Shown: in pieces, positions 1 to 6,477 of the stretch
Position numbering within the stretch: the first letter of the stretch is position 1
Layout: each line of letters opens with the position of its first letter
From: JBAXZR01 sp041670165
Lineage (GTDB): Bacteria; Bacillota; Clostridia; Christensenellales; UBA1242
Length of the DNA: 8,480 bases
Assembly: GCA_041670165.1 (NCBI GenBank)
Contig: JBAXZR010000028.1
Location: 1 to 8,480, forward strand
Direction: 5' to 3'
The notes under the pieces: model-generated
The model's database searches: none
What the model saw: the letters and a program-made list of their open reading frames with translations, nothing else
Told to the model about the DNA's origin: nothing
Position numbers and translations under genes: made by a program

Positions 1-42
1 CCAAAAATAATATTAAAAATGATAGAAATAACCAAAATTGAT

Positions 43-87
43 AAAACAAAATCGCATGCCAAATTAATATTATGCGATTTTTGTTTT
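43..87. terminator. Hairpin terminator of an upstream gene outside the window
   Basis: AAAATCGCAT at 48-57 is perfectly complementary to ATGCGATTTT at 72-81, leaving a 14-base loop. With a one-base bulge the stem extends outward through AAAAC (43-47) and GTTTT (83-87). Because A-runs and T-runs flank both sides, it could act in either direction. The bases before it (3-41) read in one frame as the tail of an ORF ending in TGA at 39-41, which would suit the end of an upstream + strand gene, but 13 codons cannot prove that. Confidence 0.6.
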
Positions 88-114
88 AACTTTTGAGCCA
101 AATTTTGTTAAAAT
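86..114 (+). promoter_or_regulatory. Candidate distal promoter for typA
   Basis: A weak -35 TTAACT (86-91) is followed by a 17-base spacer and -10 TAAAAT (109-114). TG at 106-107 gives the extended -10 form TGnTAAAAT. It lies directly after the upstream hairpin. In DNA this AT-rich a -10 match alone means little; the TG extension and the exact spacing are what support it. Confidence 0.35.
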
Positions 115-138
115 ATTGAACCTTACAAATCTTTTTTG

Positions 139-167
139 TTGATTTGTTAACTTGTATATGTTATACT
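139..167 (+). promoter_or_regulatory. Candidate main promoter for typA
   Basis: The -35 TTGATT (139-144) is followed by a 17-base spacer and -10 TATACT (162-167), with TG at 159-160 making an extended -10. This is the best sigma-A-like site upstream of typA. Transcription would begin near 173-175, giving a leader of about 147 bases. The same -35 hexamer and the extended -10 layout recur at 4416-4445. Confidence 0.5.
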
Positions 168-173
168 TAAAGC

Positions 174-321
174 TGTTATAAGCTGAGAATCTTTAAAAAT
201 TGATCACGAAAAAATCCTTTTACTTTATTTTTTAAGACAAAAATTTGAAGCAAGAGCTATTAATTTGTAATTTTGTAGTTCAGAAAAGAAATCGTACTCG
301 CTTAATAAAAAGGATAACCCT
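174..321 (+). promoter_or_regulatory. Long typA leader with possible ribosome-site masking
   Basis: The predicted 5' untranslated region is about 147 bases, much longer than the roughly 18 bases predicted for the 4471 operon. The typA ribosome site, AAAGGA within 308-315, sits seven bases before the ATG. ATCCTTTT at 214-221 is an exact 8-base complement of AAAAGGAT at 308-315, so the leader could fold to hide the site. No known riboswitch or T-box pattern was recognised. The pairing could be chance in A/T-rich DNA. Confidence 0.25.
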
Positions 322-2133
322 ATGACTAACGAAAAAATCAGAAATGTCGCTATTATTGCCCATGTTGATCATGGCAAAACATCTCTTGTAAACGAAATGT
401 TGAAGCAAGGTGGAATCTATCGTGAAAACCAAGTTGTTGGTGATCGTGTTATGGATAGCAATGCCATTGAAAAAGAGCGTGGAATTACAATTTTAGCAAA
501 AAACGCTTCTTGCTATTATAAAGATATAAAAATTAATGTTGTTGACACTCCGGGACATGCTGACTTCGGTGGAGAAGTTGAAAGAGTTCTAAAAATGGTT
601 GACGGCGTTCTTTTGGTTGTTGACGCGTTTGAAGGTCCAATGCCTCAAACTCGTTTTGTGCTTGAAAAAGCTCTTGCACAAGGACTTAAAGTTGTTATTG
701 TAATCAACAAAATTGATCGTCCAGATGCAAGATTGAATGATGTTGGAGATGAAGTTTTGATGCTTCTTCTTGAACTTGATGCAACAAGTGAACAATTAAA
801 TTCACCAATTGTATATTGTTCAGCTCGTCAAGGTGTTGCTTCAATGTCCCCTTCAAAAGTTGGAGAGAACCTTATTCCTCTTTTTGAAGCAATCGTAAAT
901 CATATCGATCCTCCAAAAGGTGATGAAAAAGGACCTCTTCAAATGCTTGTTTCATCAGCTGAACAAAATGATTTCGTTGGAAAACTTGCAATTGGAAAAG
1001 TTACTCGTGGATCAATGGCTGTTGGACAAAGTATTGTTGCAAAAAACTTTTTTGATGACGCAAATATTCGTGGAAGAATTGCAAAAATATTTGAATTTGA
1101 TGGACTTAAACGAGCTCCAGTTGAATCAGCACAAATCGGAGATATTGTTTGTGTTGCAGGAATTGATGAAATCAAAATTGGTGACACAATTTGTGATGCT
1201 TCATGCGTTGAAGCCGTTCCTTTTGTAAAAATTAGTGAACCAAGTGTTGAAATGACATTCATGGTTAATGATAGCCCATTTGCTGGAAAAGAAAAACCAA
1301 CAACAAGCCGTGTTCTTCGTGAAAGACTCTATAAAGAAGCAATCAAAGATTTGAGCCTTCGTGTTCAAGATGGTGAAACAACAGAAAGCTTCCGTATTTG
1401 CGGTCGTGGAGAAATGCACCTTTCAATTCTTATTGAAAACATGAGAAGAGATGGTTATGAATTCCAAGTAAGCATGCCAAAAGTTATGTACAAAGAAATC
1501 AATGGCAAAAAATGTGAACCTATTGAAAGACTTGTTCTTGATGTTCCTGAAGCTTCTGTTGGAACAGTAATGAGCAAAATGGGACAACGCAAAGCAGACC
1601 TTTTGCAAATGACACCTCACGGTTCTCGTATGAGAATGGAATTCCTTATTCCATCTCGTGGACTTTTTGGATTTAAGAGCGACTTTTTAACTGACACTCG
1701 TGGTGAAGGAATTATTTCAAGTGTATTCCATGATTATGAACCATATAAGGGCGACATTGAACGCAGAACTGTTGGAAGCTTAATTGCTTTTGAAACAGGC
1801 GAATCTGTTGCGTATGGATTGTTCAATGCTCAAGAAAGAGGTGAACTTATCATTGGAGCGGGAGTTCCAGTTTATGGTGGAATGATTATTGGAAAAAATC
1901 CTAAGAATGAAGACCTTGTTGTTAATGTTTGCAAAAAGAAACAGCTTTCTAACATGAGAAGTTCATCTTCTGATGAATCTCTTCATCTTACTCCAATCAA
2001 ACCTTTAACTCTTGAAGAAGGAATTGAATTTATTGCTGATGATGAACTTATGGAAGTTACACCAAAATGCATTAGAATAAGAAAAAAGATTTTGGATCAT
2101 GCTCAGCGTATGCGTCAAAGAGCAAAGAATTAA
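322..2133 (+). CDS. typA: Ribosome-associated translational GTPase TypA/BipA
   Basis: A 603-aa translation-factor GTPase of normal family length (about 600-615). GTP-binding motifs are all present: G1 AHVDHGKT (13-20), G2 ERGIT (52-56), G3 DTPGH (75-79), G4 NKID (129-132) and G5 SAR (167-169). A beta-barrel domain II (about 200-290) and EF-G-like domains III and V (about 300-475) follow. The C-terminal part distinguishes BipA from LepA and EF-G: it contains VYGGMIIGKNPKNEDLVVNV near 520-540, a NMRSSSSDE stretch, and a basic tail ending in QRMRQRAKN. From family knowledge, BipA binds the 70S ribosome like EF-G, and helps 50S assembly and growth in cold or stress. It acts in the cytoplasm. The ATG has an AAGGA site seven bases upstream. 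It appears monocistronic, with its own promoters and a probable terminator downstream. Confidence 0.97.
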   Translation: MTNEKIRNVAIIAHVDHGKTSLVNEMLKQGGIYRENQVVGDRVMDSNAIEKERGITILAKNASCYYKDIKINVVDTPGHADFGGEVERVLKMVDGVLLVVDAFEGPMPQTRFVLEKALAQGLKVVIVINKIDRPDARLNDVGDEVLMLLLELDATSEQLNSPIVYCSARQGVASMSPSKVGENLIPLFEAIVNHIDPPKGDEKGPLQMLVSSAEQNDFVGKLAIGKVTRGSMAVGQSIVAKNFFDDANIRGRIAKIFEFDGLKRAPVESAQIGDIVCVAGIDEIKIGDTICDASCVEAVPFVKISEPSVEMTFMVNDSPFAGKEKPTTSRVLRERLYKEAIKDLSLRVQDGETTESFRICGRGEMHLSILIENMRRDGYEFQVSMPKVMYKEINGKKCEPIERLVLDVPEASVGTVMSKMGQRKADLLQMTPHGSRMRMEFLIPSRGLFGFKSDFLTDTRGEGIISSVFHDYEPYKGDIERRTVGSLIAFETGESVAYGLFNAQERGELIIGAGVPVYGGMIIGKNPKNEDLVVNVCKKKQLSNMRSSSSDESLHLTPIKPLTLEEGIEFIADDELMEVTPKCIRIRKKILDHAQRMRQRAKN

Positions 2134-2240
2134 GGCTTCGCTTTTTTGCGAATTACTTCGTCAACTTTCAAATCGCCCAAAACAGTCATGTACTTTGTGT
2201 ACATTCCTGCTCTGGCGTTTTTTGTTTCCTTGTAATTCAT
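2130..2240 (-). CDS. Putative 36-aa small protein, convergent with typA
   Basis: Not a recognised family. The minus strand carries an ATG ORF of 36 codons encoding a basic, hydrophilic peptide that starts MNYKETKNARAG and ends VIRKKAKP, with its TAA stop overlapping the typA stop codon. Coding-like signs: 29 of 36 codons begin with a purine, and the block is about 38% G+C while the DNA beyond it is near 20%. A minus-strand promoter-like pair lies upstream: TTGTTT (complement of 2304-2309), an 18-base spacer, then TATATT (complement of 2280-2285). Against it: no convincing ribosome site precedes the ATG, G/C at third codon positions (about 45%) looks higher than in neighbouring genes, and the same bases form a terminator-like hairpin for typA. 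It could also be a gene remnant. No membrane segment or signal peptide is seen. Confidence 0.3.
   Translation of the reverse strand: MNYKETKNARAGMYTKYMTVLGDLKVDEVIRKKAKP
2171..2226 (+). terminator. Probable typA terminator (interrupted hairpin plus T-run)
   Basis: Nested complementary blocks are visible: CGCC (2174-2177) with GGCG (2214-2217), CAG (2183-2185) with CTG (2207-2209), and ATGTAC (2188-2193) with GTACAT (2199-2204) around a TTTGT loop. Two internal loops interrupt the stem. A TTTTTT run at 2218-2223 follows directly, as expected for an intrinsic terminator 40-90 bases after typA. A second small hairpin, TTCGC (2137-2141) with GCGAA (2148-2152), lies just before it. The same bases can be read as a minus-strand ORF, so the hairpin could instead be incidental. 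Confidence 0.45.
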
Positions 2241-2537
2241 CAAAAAATCAAAGCCTAAAATTTGTTAATTAGGTGGTAGAATATAAAATGTAATCTTAGG
2301 CATAAACAAACTTTAAAATTAATTTTATAAAAATTGCAGTTTTTAAGTAAAAAATGATATTATTTTGATATTTTTTTTGAATTTTCATTAAAAAATGATT
2401 TAATTTTTCTTTAAAAGTGCAAATTGATTTTATAAACAATTCAAATTTTTGTTAGAAAAAAATTTCTAACAGGAGTGAAATTATTTTATATTTATAAAAA
2501 ATAAATTTTATTATAAGTTTGCTGAAAGAAGTTCAAT
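2241..2537. other. Very AT-rich spacer between typA and the small membrane-protein gene
   Basis: No RNA gene or convincing + strand promoter could be picked out; many A/T hexamers fit a -10 but none stands above background. It holds a minus-strand promoter-like pair (2280-2309), a near-repeat (TAAAAAATGAT at 2348-2358 and again at 2389-2399, 41 bases apart and alike for eight more bases), and an inverted repeat at 2450-2471. An AGGAG at 2471-2475 has no usable start codon at the right distance. The 2538 gene must be started somewhere in this spacer unless typA transcription reads through. Confidence 0.5.
2450..2471. repeat. Perfect 9-bp inverted repeat, hairpin or operator
   Basis: TGTTAGAAA (2450-2458) and TTTCTAACA (2463-2471) are exact reverse complements separated by AAAA. 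No T-run follows the second arm, so it does not look like an intrinsic terminator. An AGGAG overlaps the end of the right arm. Its place 67 bases before the small membrane-protein gene would suit a repressor operator or an mRNA hairpin in the leader of the 2538-dnaB unit. The regulator is unknown. Confidence 0.4.
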
Positions 2538-2861
2538 TTGACTTTAAAGCAAAAATTTAATATAATCATGGAACTCCAAGGAGAATTAAAAGAGAAAATG
2601 AAAGCAAAACAAAGAGCAGAATATAAAAGTAATTTAAAAAGAGTTTTAATTTATTTATTAATTCTTTTTCCGATTATCATAATATTTTCTTTTATCTTTT
2701 CAGCCATTGGCATAAAATCTTCTCCATTGATTATTTTTATGGATATTATCATTGGTGGAGCTCTATGCTTTCTTTTTGAAATTTTTTATGTTAAGATGAA
2801 AGATAAGAAAGAAACTGAAAACAAAATTAAACCCAAAAAATTTGACCCTTATGCTGACTAA
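2538..2861 (+). CDS. Small two-helix membrane protein of unknown function, upstream of dnaB
   Basis: I do not recognise the family. The 107-aa product has a charged, lysine-rich N-terminal part (about 1-34), two hydrophobic segments (about 36-58 and 63-82) joined by a short loop, and a basic C-terminal tail (about 84-107). The positive-inside rule puts both ends in the cytoplasm. There is no signal peptide or enzyme motif. The start is uncertain. TTG at 2538 has only an AG-rich stretch (2524-2531) six bases upstream. ATG at 2568 (97 aa) lacks a ribosome site. ATG at 2598 (87 aa) has AAGGAG at 2578-2583, 14 bases away, which is too far to be ideal. All three keep both helices. The stop is 28 bases before dnaB with no terminator between, so the two are probably co-transcribed. 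A real gene is likely because hydrophobic segments and charged ends are well ordered over 100 codons. Confidence 0.7.
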   Translation: MTLKQKFNIIMELQGELKEKMKAKQRAEYKSNLKRVLIYLLILFPIIIIFSFIFSAIGIKSSPLIIFMDIIIGGALCFLFEIFYVKMKDKKETENKIKPKKFDPYAD

Positions 2862-2889
2862 TTAATTTAATAATAAAAGAGGAAACATC

Positions 2890-4356
2890 ATGGTGGAAAG
2901 CCCTAACAAACAAGCTAAATTTTTGCCACATAACATTGAAGCGGAGCAGGCTTTGCTTGGCTCTTTGTTTATTGACCAAGATGCTCTAATTTCAGCTGTT
3001 CACAATTTGCAAGGTGCGGATTTTTATTCTGATTCAAACCGTGATATTTTTGAAATTATTGTTGACTTGAATTCCCACAACAAATCAGTAGATTTAATAA
3101 CAATTTCCGATGCACTAGAAAAGGCACAAAAACTTGATACTGTTGGCGGACTTGAATATATAACAATGCTCACAAATGTTGTTCCTTCTGCAGCTTCATT
3201 TAAACATTACCTTGAAATTGTTAAAAGGGATTCAGTTCTTCGCAAGCTCATTAAAAGCGGACAAAATATTATTGAAAATTCTTTTGAAAGCTCAGACAAA
3301 AATGATGCTTTATCGTTTGCTGAAAAAGAAATTTTTGCACTTGCTCAAAATGAAGAAGAAACAAGCCTTGAACCAATCAATCCATCTTTAAAATGTGTGT
3401 TAGACAAATTTAATTTGCTTCAAAAAGACCAAAATGCTTTCAGAGGTTTGCCAACAGGGTTTGCCGATTTTGACACAATAACAAACGGACTTCAAAAAAG
3501 TGATCTAATTTTGCTTGCTGCTCGTCCCGGTGTGGGAAAAACAAGTTTTGCAATGAATATTGCTTGCAATGCTGCAATTAACAACAAATCTCGTGTTGCA
3601 ATTTTTTCACTTGAAATGCCAAGAACTCAACTTTCTCAAAGAGCTCTTTGCTCTGTTGCTTGTGTAAGTATGGAAAGAGCACTTAAAGGGCAAATGAATG
3701 AAGAAGAATGGATTGCAATTCTTTCTGCAAACAAATCACTTGCTGACGCAAACATCTTTATTGATGACTCAAGCTTAAACACTCCAATTGATATTTTGTC
3801 AAAATGTAGAAGACTTAAACGAGAAAGTGGACTTGATTTGGTGTTAATTGATTATCTTCAACTTATGACTTCAGGAAATTCAAAAAATGTTGACAATCGT
3901 CAACAAGAAATTTCAGAGATAACCCGTTACCTTAAAATTGCAGCTCGTGAACTTGATGTTCCAATTCTTGTGCTTTCACAACTTTCTCGTGCGGTTGAAA
4001 CCAGAAAAGATCATAGACCGGTTTTGTCTGACCTTCGTGAAAGTGGATCAATTGAGCAAGATGCCGACATTGTTTTGTTTATTTACAAAGCCGACATGTA
4101 TAATGATGTTGTTAATGAAGATGAACCAGGGGTTTGTGAAATTATTGTTGCCAAACATAGAAATGGACCTCAAGGCACATTCAAGCTTAGATGGGTTGGT
4201 GAATATACAACATTTATTGGTTTGAAAGATCAGATAAAAAGAAATCCAACAAAGCAAATTGCAAACAATGACTCGGTTGCACCAATAGCAGAAGGTGCAA
4301 TGTTCAAGGAAGATGAACCACCTTTTGAAATTTCTGATGAAACAAATATTTTTTAA
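2890..4356 (+). CDS. dnaB: Replicative DNA helicase DnaB
   Basis: A 488-aa hexameric helicase that unwinds DNA ahead of the replication fork using ATP and recruits primase (family knowledge; called DnaC in Bacillus). The N-terminal domain begins with LPHNIEAEQALLGSLF (12-27). A linker follows, then the RecA-like motor opening with RGLPTGFADFD (185-195). Walker A is ARPGVGKTS (211-219). The FSLEM motif (239-243) carries the likely catalytic Glu242. Walker B is LVLIDYLQL (317-325) with Asp321. Motif H3 is ILVLSQLSR (359-367). RPVLSDLRESGSIEQDAD (376-393) is a signature stretch, and KHR (422-424) gives the conserved Lys and Arg finger positions. No intein or frameshift is seen. The ATG has an AAAGAGGA site six bases upstream. 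The last 35 residues are an acidic, low-complexity tail. Bacilli usually keep rplI just upstream; here a small membrane protein takes that place. Confidence 0.97.
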   Translation: MVESPNKQAKFLPHNIEAEQALLGSLFIDQDALISAVHNLQGADFYSDSNRDIFEIIVDLNSHNKSVDLITISDALEKAQKLDTVGGLEYITMLTNVVPSAASFKHYLEIVKRDSVLRKLIKSGQNIIENSFESSDKNDALSFAEKEIFALAQNEEETSLEPINPSLKCVLDKFNLLQKDQNAFRGLPTGFADFDTITNGLQKSDLILLAARPGVGKTSFAMNIACNAAINNKSRVAIFSLEMPRTQLSQRALCSVACVSMERALKGQMNEEEWIAILSANKSLADANIFIDDSSLNTPIDILSKCRRLKRESGLDLVLIDYLQLMTSGNSKNVDNRQQEISEITRYLKIAARELDVPILVLSQLSRAVETRKDHRPVLSDLRESGSIEQDADIVLFIYKADMYNDVVNEDEPGVCEIIVAKHRNGPQGTFKLRWVGEYTTFIGLKDQIKRNPTKQIANNDSVAPIAEGAMFKEDEPPFEISDETNIF

Positions 4357-4388
4357 AAATGATATATCGCTTATGCGATATATTTTTA
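4357..4388 (+). terminator. Rho-independent terminator of dnaB
   Basis: Immediately after the dnaB stop, ATATATCGC (4362-4370) pairs perfectly with GCGATATAT (4375-4383) around a TTAT loop, followed by TTTTT (4383-4387). AAAAAT before the stem can extend the pairing across a bulged G. It separates dnaB from the next operon, which has its own promoter within 30 bases. Confidence 0.8.
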
Positions 4389-4415
4389 ATCAAATCAACA
4401 ATAAAAATTCTTTCC

Positions 4416-4445
4416 TTGATTTCCTTGTGTGAAATGTGCTAAAAT
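4416..4445 (+). promoter_or_regulatory. Promoter of the 4471-gltX operon
   Basis: The -35 TTGATT (4416-4421) is followed by an 18-base spacer and -10 TAAAAT (4440-4445), with TG at 4437-4438 forming an extended -10. Start near 4452 would leave a leader of only about 18 bases, just enough for the AGGAGA ribosome site at 4460-4465. Its position between the dnaB terminator and the next start codon supports the call. Confidence 0.6.
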
Positions 4446-4470
4446 ATTTGTATATTTTTAGGAGAAAGAA

Positions 4471-5406
4471 ATGGGATCTTCAACTACTATTGGACAAAAG
4501 ATTAAAAAATTCTTAGTGGCACTTGTGATTCTTGTGCCAATTATTGCAGTTGCATTATGGTTTTTGTTTCCAGAACCAGATTTGAAGTTTGTTACTGAAG
4601 CTTCTTCAAACATACTTTTGCAACAAGAAAACACTCCAGCAAACAGTGTTTTACAAAAAACAAAAAGTATAATTCTTTCTCATGGAAGTTTGGAAGGTGT
4701 CAATGCTGACACAATCACAAACCTTAACTATCTAGCAACAATCACTCAAGAAGGGCTTGAATCATTGAGCTTTATACACAAAAATTCTCTCTTCCTAATT
4801 AAAACAGAAAATGTTAAAGACCTTGTTAAGCAAGCAAAACTTGCAAAAGATTTGCTTGATAGCAACATTGAAATTTGTGCTAACTATTTAAAAAACAATT
4901 TTGAACCTCATTTGCAAAGTACGGGTGTTACTGGTGCAACTGTAAATGATTATTTTGTTACATATAATAAAATTTTTTCTGATTATGCTGTTGCGGAAGC
5001 AAAATTTAACAAGGCAGCTCTTGAAGTTCTTAAAGATGCTGGAACAAGAACTGTTGAACTTAACACACTTTCAGTTGCGGCTTACAAAATTAAAGTTGAA
5101 TGGGAACTCCTTTGCGTTAATGAACTTAACAAAACCATTCCAAATGAAAACATTTCAACCATTTATAATAATTTAATTGCCTACAACAGTCAATCATATT
5201 TTGGAAGCAATTATTCCATTGGTTTCCGTGACGAAATTTTATCAAACAATGTCAGTGCTTTTTCTAACAGAAACGACTTGATTGGTGCACTTACTGCTTT
5301 TTCAACACCCGCTCAATCAGCTTTTCTTGACACTTTAGAAGCCACTGACAAAACTGCTATGCAACAATATTTTGTTGACATTATGGCACTTGATATTGAA
5401 GAATAA
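4471..5406 (+). CDS. Membrane-anchored extracytoplasmic helical protein, function unknown
   Basis: Unrecognised family, 311 aa. A short basic N-terminus (K10, K12, K13) precedes one hydrophobic helix (about 14-33) and then a Pro-Glu-Pro break, the pattern of a signal anchor that leaves about 275 residues outside the membrane. There is no lipobox and no clear signal-peptidase site. The exported part looks almost wholly alpha-helical, with long runs of Lys, Glu, Ala, Leu and Asn and only a few short Gly or Pro breaks (around 54-57 and 150-160), suggesting a helical bundle. No enzyme motif, cell-wall-binding repeat or sorting signal is visible. The ATG is well fixed by AGGAG six bases upstream and a promoter just before it. 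The stop is 10 bases before the lipoprotein gene, which has the same overall plan; the two may work together at the cell surface. Confidence 0.85.
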   Translation: MGSSTTIGQKIKKFLVALVILVPIIAVALWFLFPEPDLKFVTEASSNILLQQENTPANSVLQKTKSIILSHGSLEGVNADTITNLNYLATITQEGLESLSFIHKNSLFLIKTENVKDLVKQAKLAKDLLDSNIEICANYLKNNFEPHLQSTGVTGATVNDYFVTYNKIFSDYAVAEAKFNKAALEVLKDAGTRTVELNTLSVAAYKIKVEWELLCVNELNKTIPNENISTIYNNLIAYNSQSYFGSNYSIGFRDEILSNNVSAFSNRNDLIGALTAFSTPAQSAFLDTLEATDKTAMQQYFVDIMALDIEE

Positions 5407-5416
5407 GGAGAATGGA

Positions 5417-6469
5417 ATGAAAAAAATATTTGCATTATGTTTAACACTTATTTGTCCATTTTTGGTGCTTGCAGGTTGTGAAGAAGAGATTGGAAATTAC
5501 TGGTCAGACACATATACGAAACTATCAGAGATGATTGTTGTTTCTGTGGAAGTAACTGCAAATGAACAAGCGATTGCAAAAGTTGTTTCAAAAGATTATG
5601 AAATAACCTTTGCTGGAAATGCTTCTTTCACTGATGCTTGCACAAATAACGATAGTTATAAAGAACTTGCTATATATCAAAATTTGCTAAAAACAAATTT
5701 GAGATTTATTAATGAATATTTAGCTGAACTAGACTTCACACCAACACTTGTTCCAGAAGATGGGAAAAAGACAGCACAAAAAGAATTTGCCAAATTCAAT
5801 GACAAAATTGATGTTTTCAAAGCAAAAGTTAGTGAATTTTTAATTGCAAAACAACAATATGAACAAATTATTTCAAGAACTGATTTTAATGTTTTAAACA
5901 ACAGTAGCACTCAATTTTTAAAAGAATTCAAAAAATCTTACGCAAAAATTATTAGTGAAGCAAAAGAATTTAATAATAGTTTTATTTCTTTGTTTGTTGG
6001 AAAATATATAGCGAAACCTGCTTATGTTAACTCAACTGGAACAATCACTCCTTCAATGCTAAGAATAATTAACATTCTTTCACAAAAAGTAGTTGCAGAA
6101 AGCATGACAGATTTTATTATTGCAAAAAACGAAGGTAACAACATTTCAAGTCAATTCGAAAATTCAAAAAATGTATTTTCTTCTTCACTTGAAATTTCAA
6201 CAAGTTCTGAAATTTTAAACAATATGGCACAAACCGAAGGCATCAAAACTAGATACAATTCTTTAGTAAATGTCTTAAACAGTGTTGTTAACGAAAAAAA
6301 TTGTATAATTGAAATGCTGGAAAATTTTGATATTAATGGAGCAATTGAAGAAAGCTCGCAAGGCAAAACAGAAGCAGAATCTGTTAATGTTTTAAAATTA
6401 AACACAATGATAGATTATTTTACAGAAAGTTTATATGTGTTAATCACAAATTCATTTATTATTGTTTAG
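5417..6469 (+). CDS. Predicted lipoprotein, helical, function unknown
   Basis: Unrecognised family, 350 aa. The N-terminus is a typical lipoprotein signal: MKK, a hydrophobic core (4-17) and lipobox LAGC (18-21), so Cys21 should be lipidated and the protein tethered to the outer face of the membrane. The mature part starts with an acidic stretch (EEE) and is rich in Lys, Glu, Asn, Ser and Phe, with long helix-like segments (for example about 109-145 and 155-195). No catalytic motif is seen. An in-frame start 15 codons earlier (5372) lies inside the preceding gene and is less likely: ATG 5417 has AAGGAG at 5405-5410, six bases away, and begins exactly at the signal peptide. The preceding gene's stop codon overlaps this ribosome site, suggesting coupled translation. 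The neighbouring 311-aa protein has the same plan of membrane tether plus helical exported domain, but I could not establish sequence similarity by eye. The stop is TAG. Confidence 0.88.
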   Translation: MKKIFALCLTLICPFLVLAGCEEEIGNYWSDTYTKLSEMIVVSVEVTANEQAIAKVVSKDYEITFAGNASFTDACTNNDSYKELAIYQNLLKTNLRFINEYLAELDFTPTLVPEDGKKTAQKEFAKFNDKIDVFKAKVSEFLIAKQQYEQIISRTDFNVLNNSSTQFLKEFKKSYAKIISEAKEFNNSFISLFVGKYIAKPAYVNSTGTITPSMLRIINILSQKVVAESMTDFIIAKNEGNNISSQFENSKNVFSSSLEISTSSEILNNMAQTEGIKTRYNSLVNVLNSVVNEKNCIIEMLENFDINGAIEESSQGKTEAESVNVLKLNTMIDYFTESLYVLITNSFIIV

Positions 6470-6477
6470 GGGAAAAA

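Noticed and set aside
3..41. Possible tail of an upstream gene ending in TGA at 39-41
   Set aside because: Only 13 codons, Asn/Lys-rich as any frame of such DNA would be, and another frame is open to 96; cannot be called although its place before the hairpin is suggestive.
939..1262. Long minus-strand ORF (107 codons) inside typA
   Set aside because: It lies wholly within a strongly conserved gene, has no ribosome site, and its serine/threonine/isoleucine-rich reading is what the complement of AT-rich coding DNA gives.
5372..5416. Upstream in-frame start adding 15 residues to the lipoprotein
   Set aside because: It lies inside the preceding gene, and would bury the signal peptide; the ATG at 5417 has an ideal AAGGAG and starts the lipoprotein signal.
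4471..6469. Cell-wall-binding, sorting-signal or toxin/immunity domains in the two envelope proteins
   Set aside because: No LPxTG, SLH-like, LysM-like repeat, catalytic motif or secretion-type marker was visible, so no such function is claimed.
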